Positions 1 to 4,819 of a stretch of 9,509 nucleotides of DNA are shown in pieces. The translations under genes were made by a program, and so were the position numbers. A model generated the notes under the pieces. The model did not search any database. It had not been told where the DNA came from and saw only the letters and a list, made by a program, of their open reading frames with translations. How positions within the stretch are numbered: position 1 is the first letter of the stretch; every line of letters begins with the position of its first letter. The DNA is from an uncultured Bacilli bacterium (GTDB taxonomy: Bacteria > Bacillota_I > Bacilli_A > RF39 > UBA660): NCBI GenBank assembly GCA_948479395.1, contig CAOLUI010000039.1:1-9509 (forward strand). Reading direction: 5' to 3'.

Positions 1-23
1 ACAAAATCAACTAATACTTTCAT
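1..23 (-). CDS. Start of an unidentified gene leaving the left edge
   Basis: The reverse strand has ATG at 23-21 and reads MKVLVDF before the window ends. A GAGGAG ribosome site (complement of 32-37) lies 8 bases upstream, which is good spacing. Only seven residues are visible, so no family can be assigned. It is collinear with the other genes and is the first gene downstream of the serine recombinase and its non-coding tail. A possible promoter lies at 120-148, giving a leader of about 90 bases. The start call rests on the ribosome site alone. Confidence 0.5.
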
Positions 24-86
24 ATTCTTTTCTCCTCAATAAATTACTATTTGTATGATAGATTAGCAAAAAATATAATTAATCTA

Positions 87-162
87 TTGTACACAAATAA
101 TAGTTGAACTTATACAAATATTATAATACTTTTCATATCCTTTTTAAAGTTATTGTGTACAT
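87..162. repeat. Inverted TTGTGTACA pair near the left element end
   Basis: TTGTACACAA at 87-96 is the reverse complement, with one mismatch, of TTGTGTACAT at 153-162. The pair is separated by 56 bases. Such paired inverted half-sites could bind a recombinase or a repressor; no function is shown. The right copy overlaps the 11-bp motif repeated at 2391-2401. Confidence 0.4.
120..148 (-). promoter_or_regulatory. Possible promoter for the left-edge gene
   Basis: On the minus strand there is a perfect TATAAT (complement of 120-125) with TTTAAA (complement of 143-148) 17 bases upstream. The -35 box matches TTGACA at only four of six positions. In sequence this AT-rich the call is tentative. Confidence 0.35.
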
Positions 163-250
163 TTTCTTTTAAGAAATTCAAACAGTTTTATAATTTTTTA
201 TGTACCAAATCAAGAGTTACTTTTTAGCAGGATAAGGGTGTATTACAAAC

Positions 251-269
251 AACTTGCCAGTGGCAAGTT
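251..269. repeat. 9-bp perfect dyad AACTTGCCA/TGGCAAGTT
   Basis: Arms of nine bases are centred on G260. As RNA it would form an eight-pair stem with a three-base loop. It is the most GC-rich patch in this intergenic region. No U-tract follows on either strand, so it is a poor intrinsic terminator; an operator or a structural element in a non-coding RNA are alternatives. Confidence 0.5.
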
Positions 270-293
270 TATCCCTAAAATAAAGGGTTTCTT

Positions 294-324
294 AGATTTT
301 GAATTGTATTACAAAATCTTTTTT
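294..324 (+). terminator. Terminator-like hairpin, plus strand
   Basis: AGATTTTG (294-301) pairs with CAAAATCT (312-319), followed on the plus strand by a T-run reaching 324. The shape fits an intrinsic terminator, but there is no plus-strand gene upstream for it to serve, and its loop contains part of a TGTATTACA repeat. It may block transcription entering from the left, or be part of the repeat structure. Confidence 0.3.
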
Positions 325-360
325 GTTTTACTTTCGTATTACAAGAAAATAGAAAATATT

Positions 361-388
361 ATATAAAAAGGGCTAGTTGTTTTACAAA
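361..388 (-). promoter_or_regulatory. Possible promoter inside the non-coding tail
   Basis: On the minus strand TTGTAA, from the TTTACAAATG stretch near 388, is followed after about 18 bases by TATAAT close to 361. If active it would transcribe leftward through the TGTATTACA repeats and the 251-269 dyad, producing a non-coding RNA or the leader of the left-edge gene. The motif is plausible but unproven in such AT-rich DNA. Confidence 0.3.
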
Positions 389-432
389 TGTATTACAAAT
401 AACCCGCTTTTCATACCTAAAAACTAACCAAT

Positions 433-496
433 TTGTACCAAAATTTGATATTTTTAAAAGAAATATATAACCTTAGTTGGTACAAAAATATGTACC
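433..496. repeat. TGTACC/GGTACA repeats abutting the recombinase stop
   Basis: TTGTACCAA (433-441) is the exact reverse complement of TTGGTACAA (477-485). GGTACA (479-484) also pairs with TGTACC (491-496), forming a six-pair hairpin with a six-base loop directly against the recombinase stop codon. A further TGTACCAAA stands at 201-209. No U-tract follows on the minus strand, so this is not a classical terminator. Binding sites for the adjacent recombinase, or a 3' RNA structure protecting its message, are possible. Confidence 0.5.
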
Positions 497-2275
497 TTAC
501 ATATTTACATTTATAATATTTATTGGACTAACGGGAATTTCTATTAATCCATAACTCGTTATTTTAAATTTATCAATGATGGGTATTAATTTAAATGGTT
601 CATTAAAGTAATTACCTTTATTATATTTGAGCATCAATTGTTGATCATTAACTTGTTCTTTCTTTAATTCTTGATAATCAATCGGAAAGTTTAATTGTAA
701 TTTCTTAATATAACTCTTAATTTCTTCTCTAGTCATTGGTGCTGATACTTCAATATTTATAGGCACATCATTAGCTTTTATTTCTTGATTGCTATTAATA
801 CCACCGCTATTAAATATATTAGCATATTCTTCAATGAATGTTTTCCTGAAAGTAATATGTTTTATTTTTATATCCTTATCATTTTTAATAACTTCTATCG
901 AATCAATATAACTTGTTATTAATTCTTGTTTTTCTGATACAGATAATTTGTCCCATTTAGCTTGGAAATTTAATTCGTAAAAAGGGTTTATAAAACATTT
1001 AATACTTTCTATATCTCTTTTAAGCATTATATCTTCAAATGTGAAATTGTATTGTTCTAATTCTTGTTCCTCTTTAATTTTCTTTTCAACATCAATAGTT
1101 CTATTTTCTAAATACGTTTTATCTTCTTTATATTCTGATAAATTAATAATTTCATTTAAGTAAGCATCCTTAAGTCTTATTATTTTATCTTTTAAAATAT
1201 ATAGTTCTTTAGAAAGTAATTCATTCGTATTTTCGAGTTTTTTCTTTAAAAGTGGAGCAAAGTGTTTTTTAACAATCGAATCATACTCAATTATGTCTGT
1301 TATTTCATCTATTAGTAATTCTACTATCTTATATTCTCTAACATAAGTTTTACATTTATTACACTGATAATAAATATATTTCTTTTTAGAACCACCTGGA
1401 GCTTTAAAAGCCATTATTTTATGACAATTTGGACAAATTATTTTTTGAAAGAAAATATAGTCATTTCTTCTAGTATAATTTCTTGTATTTTTTCTAGTTT
1501 GCTCCTGACAGTCTTCCCATAACTTTTTAGAGATAATCGGTTCAACTACATTCTCGTAAAGCACAGGATTTCTTGTCCTAGTACCACTTACAAAATCTCC
1601 TTTGTATAATGGATTAGATAATATTTTTAATATAGTCGTATCATACCATTTTTTATTTAGCACTTTTTCATCATTAAATATATTAGCTATTTGCTGATAG
1701 GATTTACCTTTATAATATAAATCAAATATTCTTTCTACAATTTCACTTTCAGCAGGATTAATAATCAACTTCTTATCTTTTCTCATAAAACCTAGTGTTT
1801 TTCTGACTGGAATATGACCATCTTTGATAGCTCCAACCATACCAAACTTAGTTCTTTCACTAACTCTTTCTATCTCAAGTTGTGACAACACTGTTAGCAT
1901 TCTTACAAAGAATCTTCCATTAGCAGTAGAAGTATTAATATCATCCATTGCACATTCTAAACTACAATTATATTTTTCTAATTCACTAATTAGTATTTCT
2001 AAATCTCTAACACTTCTTGTTAATCTATCAAGTTTATAAGCAACTATTACATTAACTTTGCCATCTCTAACACTTTCTAGCATTTTTTGAAATTGTGGTC
2101 GATGTTCCATATCTTTTCCTGATATTCCTGCATCTTCATAAATACCATAAATATTATAATCACGATATTTACATAAATCTTTTAACTTCTCTTGTTGTTC
2201 AGGTAGAGAATAACCCTCACGGGCTTGATCCTCTGTGCTGACACGACAATAGATTGCTGCATTCTTCTTATTCAT
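497..2275 (-). CDS. Large serine recombinase (site-specific integrase)
   Basis: This is a 592-residue serine recombinase of the large (resolvase plus recombinase domain) class, which integrates or excises DNA by joining two short att sites through a 5' phosphoserine intermediate. Residues 5-145 form the catalytic resolvase domain, with nucleophile Ser13 in YCRVSTEDQ and the DRLTR motif at 83-87. The recombinase domain follows at about 155-260. A zinc ribbon is visible as C281/C284 and C305/C308, then a Lys/Glu-rich coiled coil at about 345-405. Residues after about 485 form an extra tail I do not recognise. The start is the ATG at 2275, because AGGAGG lies six bases upstream; an in-frame ATG at 2305 would add ten residues but has no such site. 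It is probably intact. No cargo or directionality factor is recognisable beside it. Confidence 0.93.
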   Translation of the reverse strand: MNKKNAAIYCRVSTEDQAREGYSLPEQQEKLKDLCKYRDYNIYGIYEDAGISGKDMEHRPQFQKMLESVRDGKVNVIVAYKLDRLTRSVRDLEILISELEKYNCSLECAMDDINTSTANGRFFVRMLTVLSQLEIERVSERTKFGMVGAIKDGHIPVRKTLGFMRKDKKLIINPAESEIVERIFDLYYKGKSYQQIANIFNDEKVLNKKWYDTTILKILSNPLYKGDFVSGTRTRNPVLYENVVEPIISKKLWEDCQEQTRKNTRNYTRRNDYIFFQKIICPNCHKIMAFKAPGGSKKKYIYYQCNKCKTYVREYKIVELLIDEITDIIEYDSIVKKHFAPLLKKKLENTNELLSKELYILKDKIIRLKDAYLNEIINLSEYKEDKTYLENRTIDVEKKIKEEQELEQYNFTFEDIMLKRDIESIKCFINPFYELNFQAKWDKLSVSEKQELITSYIDSIEVIKNDKDIKIKHITFRKTFIEEYANIFNSGGINSNQEIKANDVPINIEVSAPMTREEIKSYIKKLQLNFPIDYQELKKEQVNDQQLMLKYNKGNYFNEPFKLIPIIDKFKITSYGLIEIPVSPINIINVNM

Positions 2276-2281
2276 TTCTTT

Positions 2282-2287
2282 CCTCCT
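2282..2287 (-). promoter_or_regulatory. Ribosome site fixing the recombinase start
   Basis: AGGAGG (complement of 2282-2287) lies six bases upstream of the ATG at 2275-2273. It argues against the longer reading frame that begins at 2305. Confidence 0.8.
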
Positions 2288-2324
2288 TTTTAAGAATTTA
2301 AGCATTTTATCATATTTTACTACC

Positions 2325-2398
2325 TACATTTTAAATTACAATAAACTTATGCGGTTGAATTTCGCTTTTTTTCGTATTCAATTTGTATTTAAAATGTA
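2325..2398. repeat. 12-bp inverted repeat upstream of the recombinase
   Basis: TACATTTTAAAT at 2325-2336 is repeated in inverted orientation at 2387-2398, with 50 bases between. The outer arm overlaps the stop codon of the 90-residue gene and the 11-bp motif shared with 155-165. The location between gene end and recombinase promoter suits an att site or an autoregulatory operator. No convincing -35/-10 pair for the recombinase was found here; TATGAT near 2310 is the best -10 candidate. Confidence 0.5.
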
Positions 2399-2661
2399 CA
2401 CTTAATAAAATGTTCTAATTCTTTCAAAGGAATAGACCTACTTAAATCATTCATATAGACATCTTCACATTCATTAAAGAAAAGATAAGTAATTCCTTTT
2501 ATTTCAAGACTGTGTGGCTCTATATAGGCAATATTAGTATTGCTTAAACTAATAATATTCCCATTTTCTAACTTTGCTTTAATATTATTAAAATTAAGTA
2601 AATTATTAATTTTCTTTTCCAATTTTTCATCAATGTCTAGTTTTTCTTTTACTATTTGCAT
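2389..2661 (-). CDS. Unrecognised 90-residue protein
   Basis: No family is recognised. The product is small and soluble, with no signal peptide or membrane segment. A charged, probably helical N-terminus (about residues 1-30, Lys/Glu/Asp-rich) is followed by a region with short alternating hydrophobic stretches, such as IAYIEP and ITYLFF, that looks beta-rich, then a final helix ending KELEHFIKCTF. The ATG at 2661 has AAGGAG 11 bases upstream, slightly long spacing; an in-frame TGA just upstream rules out an earlier start. It lies between the tRNA terminator and the recombinase. Its last codons and stop fall inside the inverted repeat at 2387-2401, so the C-terminus may have been altered by element insertion. 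It could be a host gene or an accessory protein of the element. Confidence 0.65.
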   Translation of the reverse strand: MQIVKEKLDIDEKLEKKINNLLNFNNIKAKLENGNIISLSNTNIAYIEPHSLEIKGITYLFFNECEDVYMNDLSRSIPLKELEHFIKCTF

Positions 2662-2689
2662 AACTAATCAAACTCCTTCCAAAACAAAC

Positions 2690-2713
2690 AAAAAAGATTA
2701 ACCGAAATTAACC
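2690..2713 (-). terminator. Intrinsic terminator of the tRNA operon
   Basis: On the minus strand GGTTAA-TTTCGG-TTAATC forms a six-pair stem (one G-U pair) with a six-base loop, followed directly by six T residues and further T-rich DNA. It lies 42 bases after the CCA end of tRNA-Leu and just before the 90-residue gene. Confidence 0.65.
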
Positions 2714-2726
2714 TTTATATTTTGAA

Positions 2727-2744
2727 AGTCGATTTAGTTCGACT
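2727..2744 (-). other. Hairpin in the tRNA 3' trailer
   Basis: AGTCGA and TCGACT form a six-pair stem with a six-base loop, ten bases beyond the CCA end of tRNA-Leu. There is no U-tract, so it is more likely a processing or stability structure of the precursor than a terminator. The true terminator is at 2690-2713. Confidence 0.4.
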
Positions 2745-2754
2745 AATTTCCCTA

Positions 2755-2839
2755 TGGTGCAGGTAAAGGGACTTGAACCCCCATGGATTTCTCCGCTAGA
2801 TCCTAAGTCTAGTGCGTCTACCAATTCCGCCATACCTGC
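2755..2839 (-). tRNA. tRNA-Leu (UAG)
   Basis: An 85-base type II tRNA. The acceptor arm GCAGGTA pairs with TACCTGC, the discriminator is A, and CCA is encoded. The anticodon stem CTAGA/TCTAG encloses loop CTTAGGA, giving anticodon UAG, which reads CUA-type leucine codons. The long variable arm typical of leucine tRNA and the TTCAAGT T-loop are present; two G-U pairs close the outer T-stem. It follows tRNA-Ile2 after eight bases and is cotranscribed with it. Confidence 0.95.
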
Positions 2840-2847
2840 ATTATAAA

Positions 2848-2924
2848 TGGTGGACCTCGTAGGACTCGAACCTACGACCGTCCGGTTATGAGCCGGATGC
2901 TCTAACCAACTGAGCTAGAGGTCC
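2848..2924 (-). tRNA. tRNA-Ile2 (CAU, lysidine type)
   Basis: A 77-base tRNA with a complete cloverleaf: acceptor GGACCTC/GAGGTCC, discriminator A and encoded CCA, D-loop containing AGTTGGTTAGA, anticodon loop CTCATAA and T-loop TTCGAGT. The CAU anticodon alone could be methionine. The acceptor pairs C4-G69 and C5-G68 are those recognised by TilS, and the overall sequence resembles the Bacillus AUA-reading isoleucine tRNA, in which C34 is modified to lysidine. Elongator Met is the alternative; initiator is unlikely because the anticodon stem lacks three consecutive G-C pairs. Confidence 0.88.
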
Positions 2925-2936
2925 AATTACTTTCTA

Positions 2937-2965
2937 ATAATAACATAATATTTAATTTATGACAA
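2937..2965 (-). promoter_or_regulatory. Promoter of the two-tRNA operon
   Basis: Minus strand TTGTCA (complement of 2960-2965), a 17-base spacer, then TATTAT (complement of 2937-2942) preceded by TGT, an extended -10. The expected start is about 6 bases before the mature 5' end of tRNA-Ile2. Confidence 0.75.
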
Positions 2966-2972
2966 GACTTTT

Positions 2973-3000
2973 AAAATAAAAAACAAGTATTTCTACTTGT
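2973..3000 (-). terminator. Terminator overlapping the stop of the 139-residue gene
   Basis: On the minus strand ACAAGTA-GAAA-TACTTGT forms a seven-pair stem capped by a GAAA tetraloop, followed by a T-rich tract. The stop codon at 2995-2993 lies within the hairpin. It separates this gene from the tRNA promoter immediately downstream. Confidence 0.7.
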
Positions 3001-3412
3001 CTTGTAACATACTTAATAAATCTATTTTGAATTTATCTTTTGATTCATTTGCTTTAGAGATCATTATGCCTTTATAAGTTTTTAATTCAGACATATGTCC
3101 TTCAAGAAGAATGTCTTTTGGTGTAATACAATCTAACATAATAATTTCTTCTTTTTTATAAAATGTGTAAATTAATTTTACTTCTCCATGAACTTGAACA
3201 AAGCCTTTATCACTTGGTAATTTTAATTCATAAGTTTCTGTTCCTAACTTTTTATTTTGAGATACTAATTCTCCTAAAATATTACCATTTCTTAATGATG
3301 GATAATATTCAAAATTTAATTTTTTGAATGCTAACATGTTATATTTTTTTAAGGCTCTTTCTAATTTATGATATTCATTTTCATCAATATAATCTAATAC
3401 AAAACCTTTCAT
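2993..3412 (-). CDS. Unrecognised 139-residue protein
   Basis: No family is recognised. The product is soluble, with no signal peptide or membrane segment. It begins MKGFVLDYIDENEYHKLERALKKY, probably a strand and a charged helix, and continues with several beta-like stretches such as FVQVHGEVKLIYTF and IIMLDCITP. A Lys-rich C-terminus ends in DLLSMLQDK. The ATG at 3412 follows a GGGGG run seven bases upstream, an unusual ribosome site. It is a single-gene unit: two consensus promoters stand upstream and a terminator overlaps its stop. Strong promoter motifs suggest steady expression; nothing shows its role. Composition resembles the neighbours, so there is no sign of transfer. Confidence 0.75.
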   Translation of the reverse strand: MKGFVLDYIDENEYHKLERALKKYNMLAFKKLNFEYYPSLRNGNILGELVSQNKKLGTETYELKLPSDKGFVQVHGEVKLIYTFYKKEEIIMLDCITPKDILLEGHMSELKTYKGIMISKANESKDKFKIDLLSMLQDK

Positions 3413-3443
3413 TTTAATACCCCCAATTTCTTTTTATGTCTTA

Positions 3444-3472
3444 ATAATAACATAAAAAGTAAAAAATGTCAA
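3444..3472 (-). promoter_or_regulatory. Promoter P2 of the 139-residue gene
   Basis: A perfect TTGACA (complement of 3467-3472), a 17-base spacer and an extended -10 TGTTATTAT (complement of 3444-3452). The -10 region has the same TATGTTATTATTA core as the tRNA promoter. Predicted leader is about 25 bases. Confidence 0.8.
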
Positions 3473-3503
3473 ATTTACGTCTAATTCTCCATATTTGCGG
3501 TTT

Positions 3504-3532
3504 ATTATAACATTAATTTTTTTAGAAGTCAA
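3504..3532 (-). promoter_or_regulatory. Promoter P1, overlapping the Smr stop codon
   Basis: TTGACT (complement of 3527-3532), a 17-base spacer and TATAAT (complement of 3504-3509) preceded by TGT. The -35 box contains the TGA stop of the Smr gene. It lies 60 bases upstream of P2 and would serve the same gene. Confidence 0.7.
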
Positions 3533-3813
3533 ACATTTAATTCAACAACTGTAAGGCCTTGATTCCAGTAATCTAAATGATATGATTTTACTTCTTTCAT
3601 TTTTTTTAGATAATAATGAATTTCACTTCTTAAAATACCTGTTCCTTTGCCATGAACAATAATAATTATTTCATTTTTTAATTTAAGATTATCATTAACA
3701 AATTCTTTTATGACGGGATAAATAGTATTTCTTGTTTCTCCATGAACATCAATTTGCGGATATTTATTTAGGGGTTTCAACATTGTTGGGACTACTTTCT
3801 TGCGAAGTCTCAT
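3529..3813 (-). CDS. Stand-alone Smr-domain protein
   Basis: A 94-residue protein that is essentially one Smr domain, the module found at the C-terminus of MutS2. Family members bind and can nick branched DNA or act on RNA; some act on collided ribosomes. Visible signatures are the DVHG motif (residues 22-25) and HGKGTG (54-59), followed by the amphipathic helix and final strand LTVVEL of the fold. There is no MutS ATPase part. The start is uncertain: the ATG at 3813 overlaps the upstream kinase gene by 50 bases and has no clear ribosome site, whereas the in-frame ATG at 3783 would leave 84 residues and a 20-base overlap. The overlap implies cotranscription and perhaps translational coupling with the kinase. 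It ends in TGA, evidence for the standard genetic code. Confidence 0.85.
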   Translation of the reverse strand: MRLRKKVVPTMLKPLNKYPQIDVHGETRNTIYPVIKEFVNDNLKLKNEIIIIVHGKGTGILRSEIHYYLKKMKEVKSYHLDYWNQGLTVVELNV

Positions 3814-4750
3814 TAGAAATATTTAGAGTTTGAGGATTATTTAATTTACCAAATTTACTTTCATATATACTTATTACTTCACTTAGAAGAGGAATTGATA
3901 AAGTTGCTCCTATTTTATTTTTAGTTAAACTAGAAGCAATGGTTGCTAATCGTAAAGTGACATCCATATCATATTTTTTAGTTAAACCATAAGCAACACT
4001 CGCAACAAAAACATCATGGGCTCCTGTTTTGTCAACTCCTTCAGATTTGATATCAGCTAATACTTTAATTTCATTATTTACTTGATAAATTGTCCCTTCT
4101 TGAGGCATTGTAATTATTAAATTTATATTTGGATATTTATCAGAAATTCTTTTATAAATATTTGACATTGTTAAAGGATTATTAAAATCTATTTGCATTC
4201 CAGTCATGGCTTCAGCAACACTTTTAGAAGCTACAACATATTTGGCATATTTAAAGAAATCTAATAATCCTTGACGAGGAGTTTTAGCATTTAAAATAGT
4301 TATTCCTGAGGTATATTTATTATAAGCATAAATTGATGCATTATATTCATACCCATCAGCAATAATACAATCCATTGGTTGATCATATTCATATTTTTTG
4401 ATATTAAATTGCGATTCTTCAGCTGTTATAGTAGTTCTAGTATTATTTTGTTTATTACAAATAATATAAGAAGTGGGAGTTTTTATATCGTAATTAGTTT
4501 CTAAATAATTTGTTAAAACTTTATTATTTTCTAAATCTTTTCGCATACTATTTCCAATTTCATCATAACCTATTACTCCCGAAATATAAGACTCTTCATT
4601 CCACTTTGCTAAAGTATAAGCTACAATATTAGCTGATCCCCCACTACATTTTATAAGTTCTTTTGTAACTGATTTAGTTCCTTCAAGCGGATAATTTTCT
4701 GTTAAAATATTTATATCATATGTTAATTGTCCGATACTTAAAAATTTCAT
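3764..4750 (-). CDS. PfkB-family carbohydrate/nucleoside kinase
   Basis: A 328-residue ribokinase-fold kinase, which would transfer phosphate from ATP to a sugar or nucleoside in the cytosol; the substrate cannot be told from sequence. The N-terminal substrate-binding part starts MKFLSIGQLTYDI, and SGGSAN (residues 36-41) is the first PfkB signature. The second signature reads DKTGAHDVF (240-248): the catalytic base Asp246 is kept, but the usual GAGD is GAHD, an unusual change in the anion hole. The ATP-site motif normally near VTLGxxG reads ITMPQEG (213-219). After about residue 303 a Ser/Asn/Thr/Glu-rich tail overlaps the Smr gene. The ribosome site GGTGAT lies three bases before the ATG at 4750. 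It has a weak promoter of its own behind the ppdK terminator. An inactive or altered-specificity kinase cannot be excluded. Confidence 0.85.
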   Translation of the reverse strand: MKFLSIGQLTYDINILTENYPLEGTKSVTKELIKCSGGSANIVAYTLAKWNEESYISGVIGYDEIGNSMRKDLENNKVLTNYLETNYDIKTPTSYIICNKQNNTRTTITAEESQFNIKKYEYDQPMDCIIADGYEYNASIYAYNKYTSGITILNAKTPRQGLLDFFKYAKYVVASKSVAEAMTGMQIDFNNPLTMSNIYKRISDKYPNINLIITMPQEGTIYQVNNEIKVLADIKSEGVDKTGAHDVFVASVAYGLTKKYDMDVTLRLATIASSLTKNKIGATLSIPLLSEVISIYESKFGKLNNPQTLNISNETSQESSPNNVETPK

Positions 4751-4773
4751 TTTATCACCCTATTCTATTTGTA

Positions 4774-4802
4774 ATTATACTATATTATTTGTATTAAAAA
4801 AA
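4774..4802 (-). promoter_or_regulatory. Possible promoter of the kinase-Smr operon
   Basis: A perfect TATAAT (complement of 4774-4779) lies 24 bases upstream of the kinase ATG. The -35 position falls in the T-tract of the ppdK terminator (TTTTTT), a poor match. The promoter is suggested by the -10 and by the terminator just upstream. Confidence 0.4.
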
Positions 4803-4819
4803 GTCTTATAATAGACTTT
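4796..4819 (-). terminator. Intrinsic terminator of ppdK
   Basis: On the minus strand AAAGTCT-ATTATA-AGACTTT forms a seven-pair stem followed by a T-run. The ppdK stop codon touches the 5' arm. This separates ppdK from the kinase operon. Confidence 0.75.

Larger units (their letters stand above)
239..397. repeat. Four TGTATTACA-like dyads in non-coding DNA
   Basis: TGTATTACA occurs at 239-247, 305-313 and 389-397, and CGTATTACA at 335-343. The motif is an odd-length palindrome (TGTA-T-TACA); the copy at 304-314 extends to TTGTATTACAA. Start-to-start spacings are 66, 30 and 54 bases. A related TACAAATGTA dyad lies at 383-392, overlapping the last copy. Repeated short dyads suggest protein-binding sites (recombinase accessory sites or a repressor), or a structured RNA downstream of the recombinase. 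No coding frame explains them. Confidence 0.55.
155..2401. mobile_element. Candidate recombinase-only integrated element
   Basis: GTGTACATTTT at 155-165 recurs exactly in inverted orientation at 2391-2401. The interval of 2247 bp holds one gene, the large serine recombinase, plus about 330 bp of repeat-rich non-coding DNA. In integrated elements of this class the two phage-side half-sites end up inverted relative to each other at the two ends, so this arrangement is what attL and attR could look like. Against it: an 11-bp AT-rich match can arise by chance, no cargo is present, and the boundaries are not fixed by a target duplication, because this enzyme class does not make long ones. The element may instead extend beyond the left edge. 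Confidence 0.3.

Noticed and set aside
166..496. CRISPR array
   Set aside because: The repeats are only nine bases long with unequal spacers and no cas genes are present.
1824..2039. Plus-strand open frame of 71 codons inside the serine recombinase gene
   Set aside because: It lies antisense to the conserved catalytic domain, has a Leu/Ser-rich composition typical of a shadow frame and lacks a ribosome site.
2273..2305. ATG at 2305 as start of the serine recombinase
   Set aside because: The AGGAGG ribosome site lies between this codon and the ATG at 2275, and the family usually begins close to the AAIYCRVS motif.
2755..2839. tRNA-Leu as attachment site of the element
   Set aside because: No copy of its 3' end was seen in the left region, the CCA end is intact, and large serine recombinases seldom use tRNA genes.
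2848..2924. Elongator or initiator tRNA-Met
   Set aside because: The anticodon is CAU, but acceptor pairs C4-G69 and C5-G68 and the whole sequence resemble lysidine-type tRNA-Ile2. Elongator Met remains a minor alternative.
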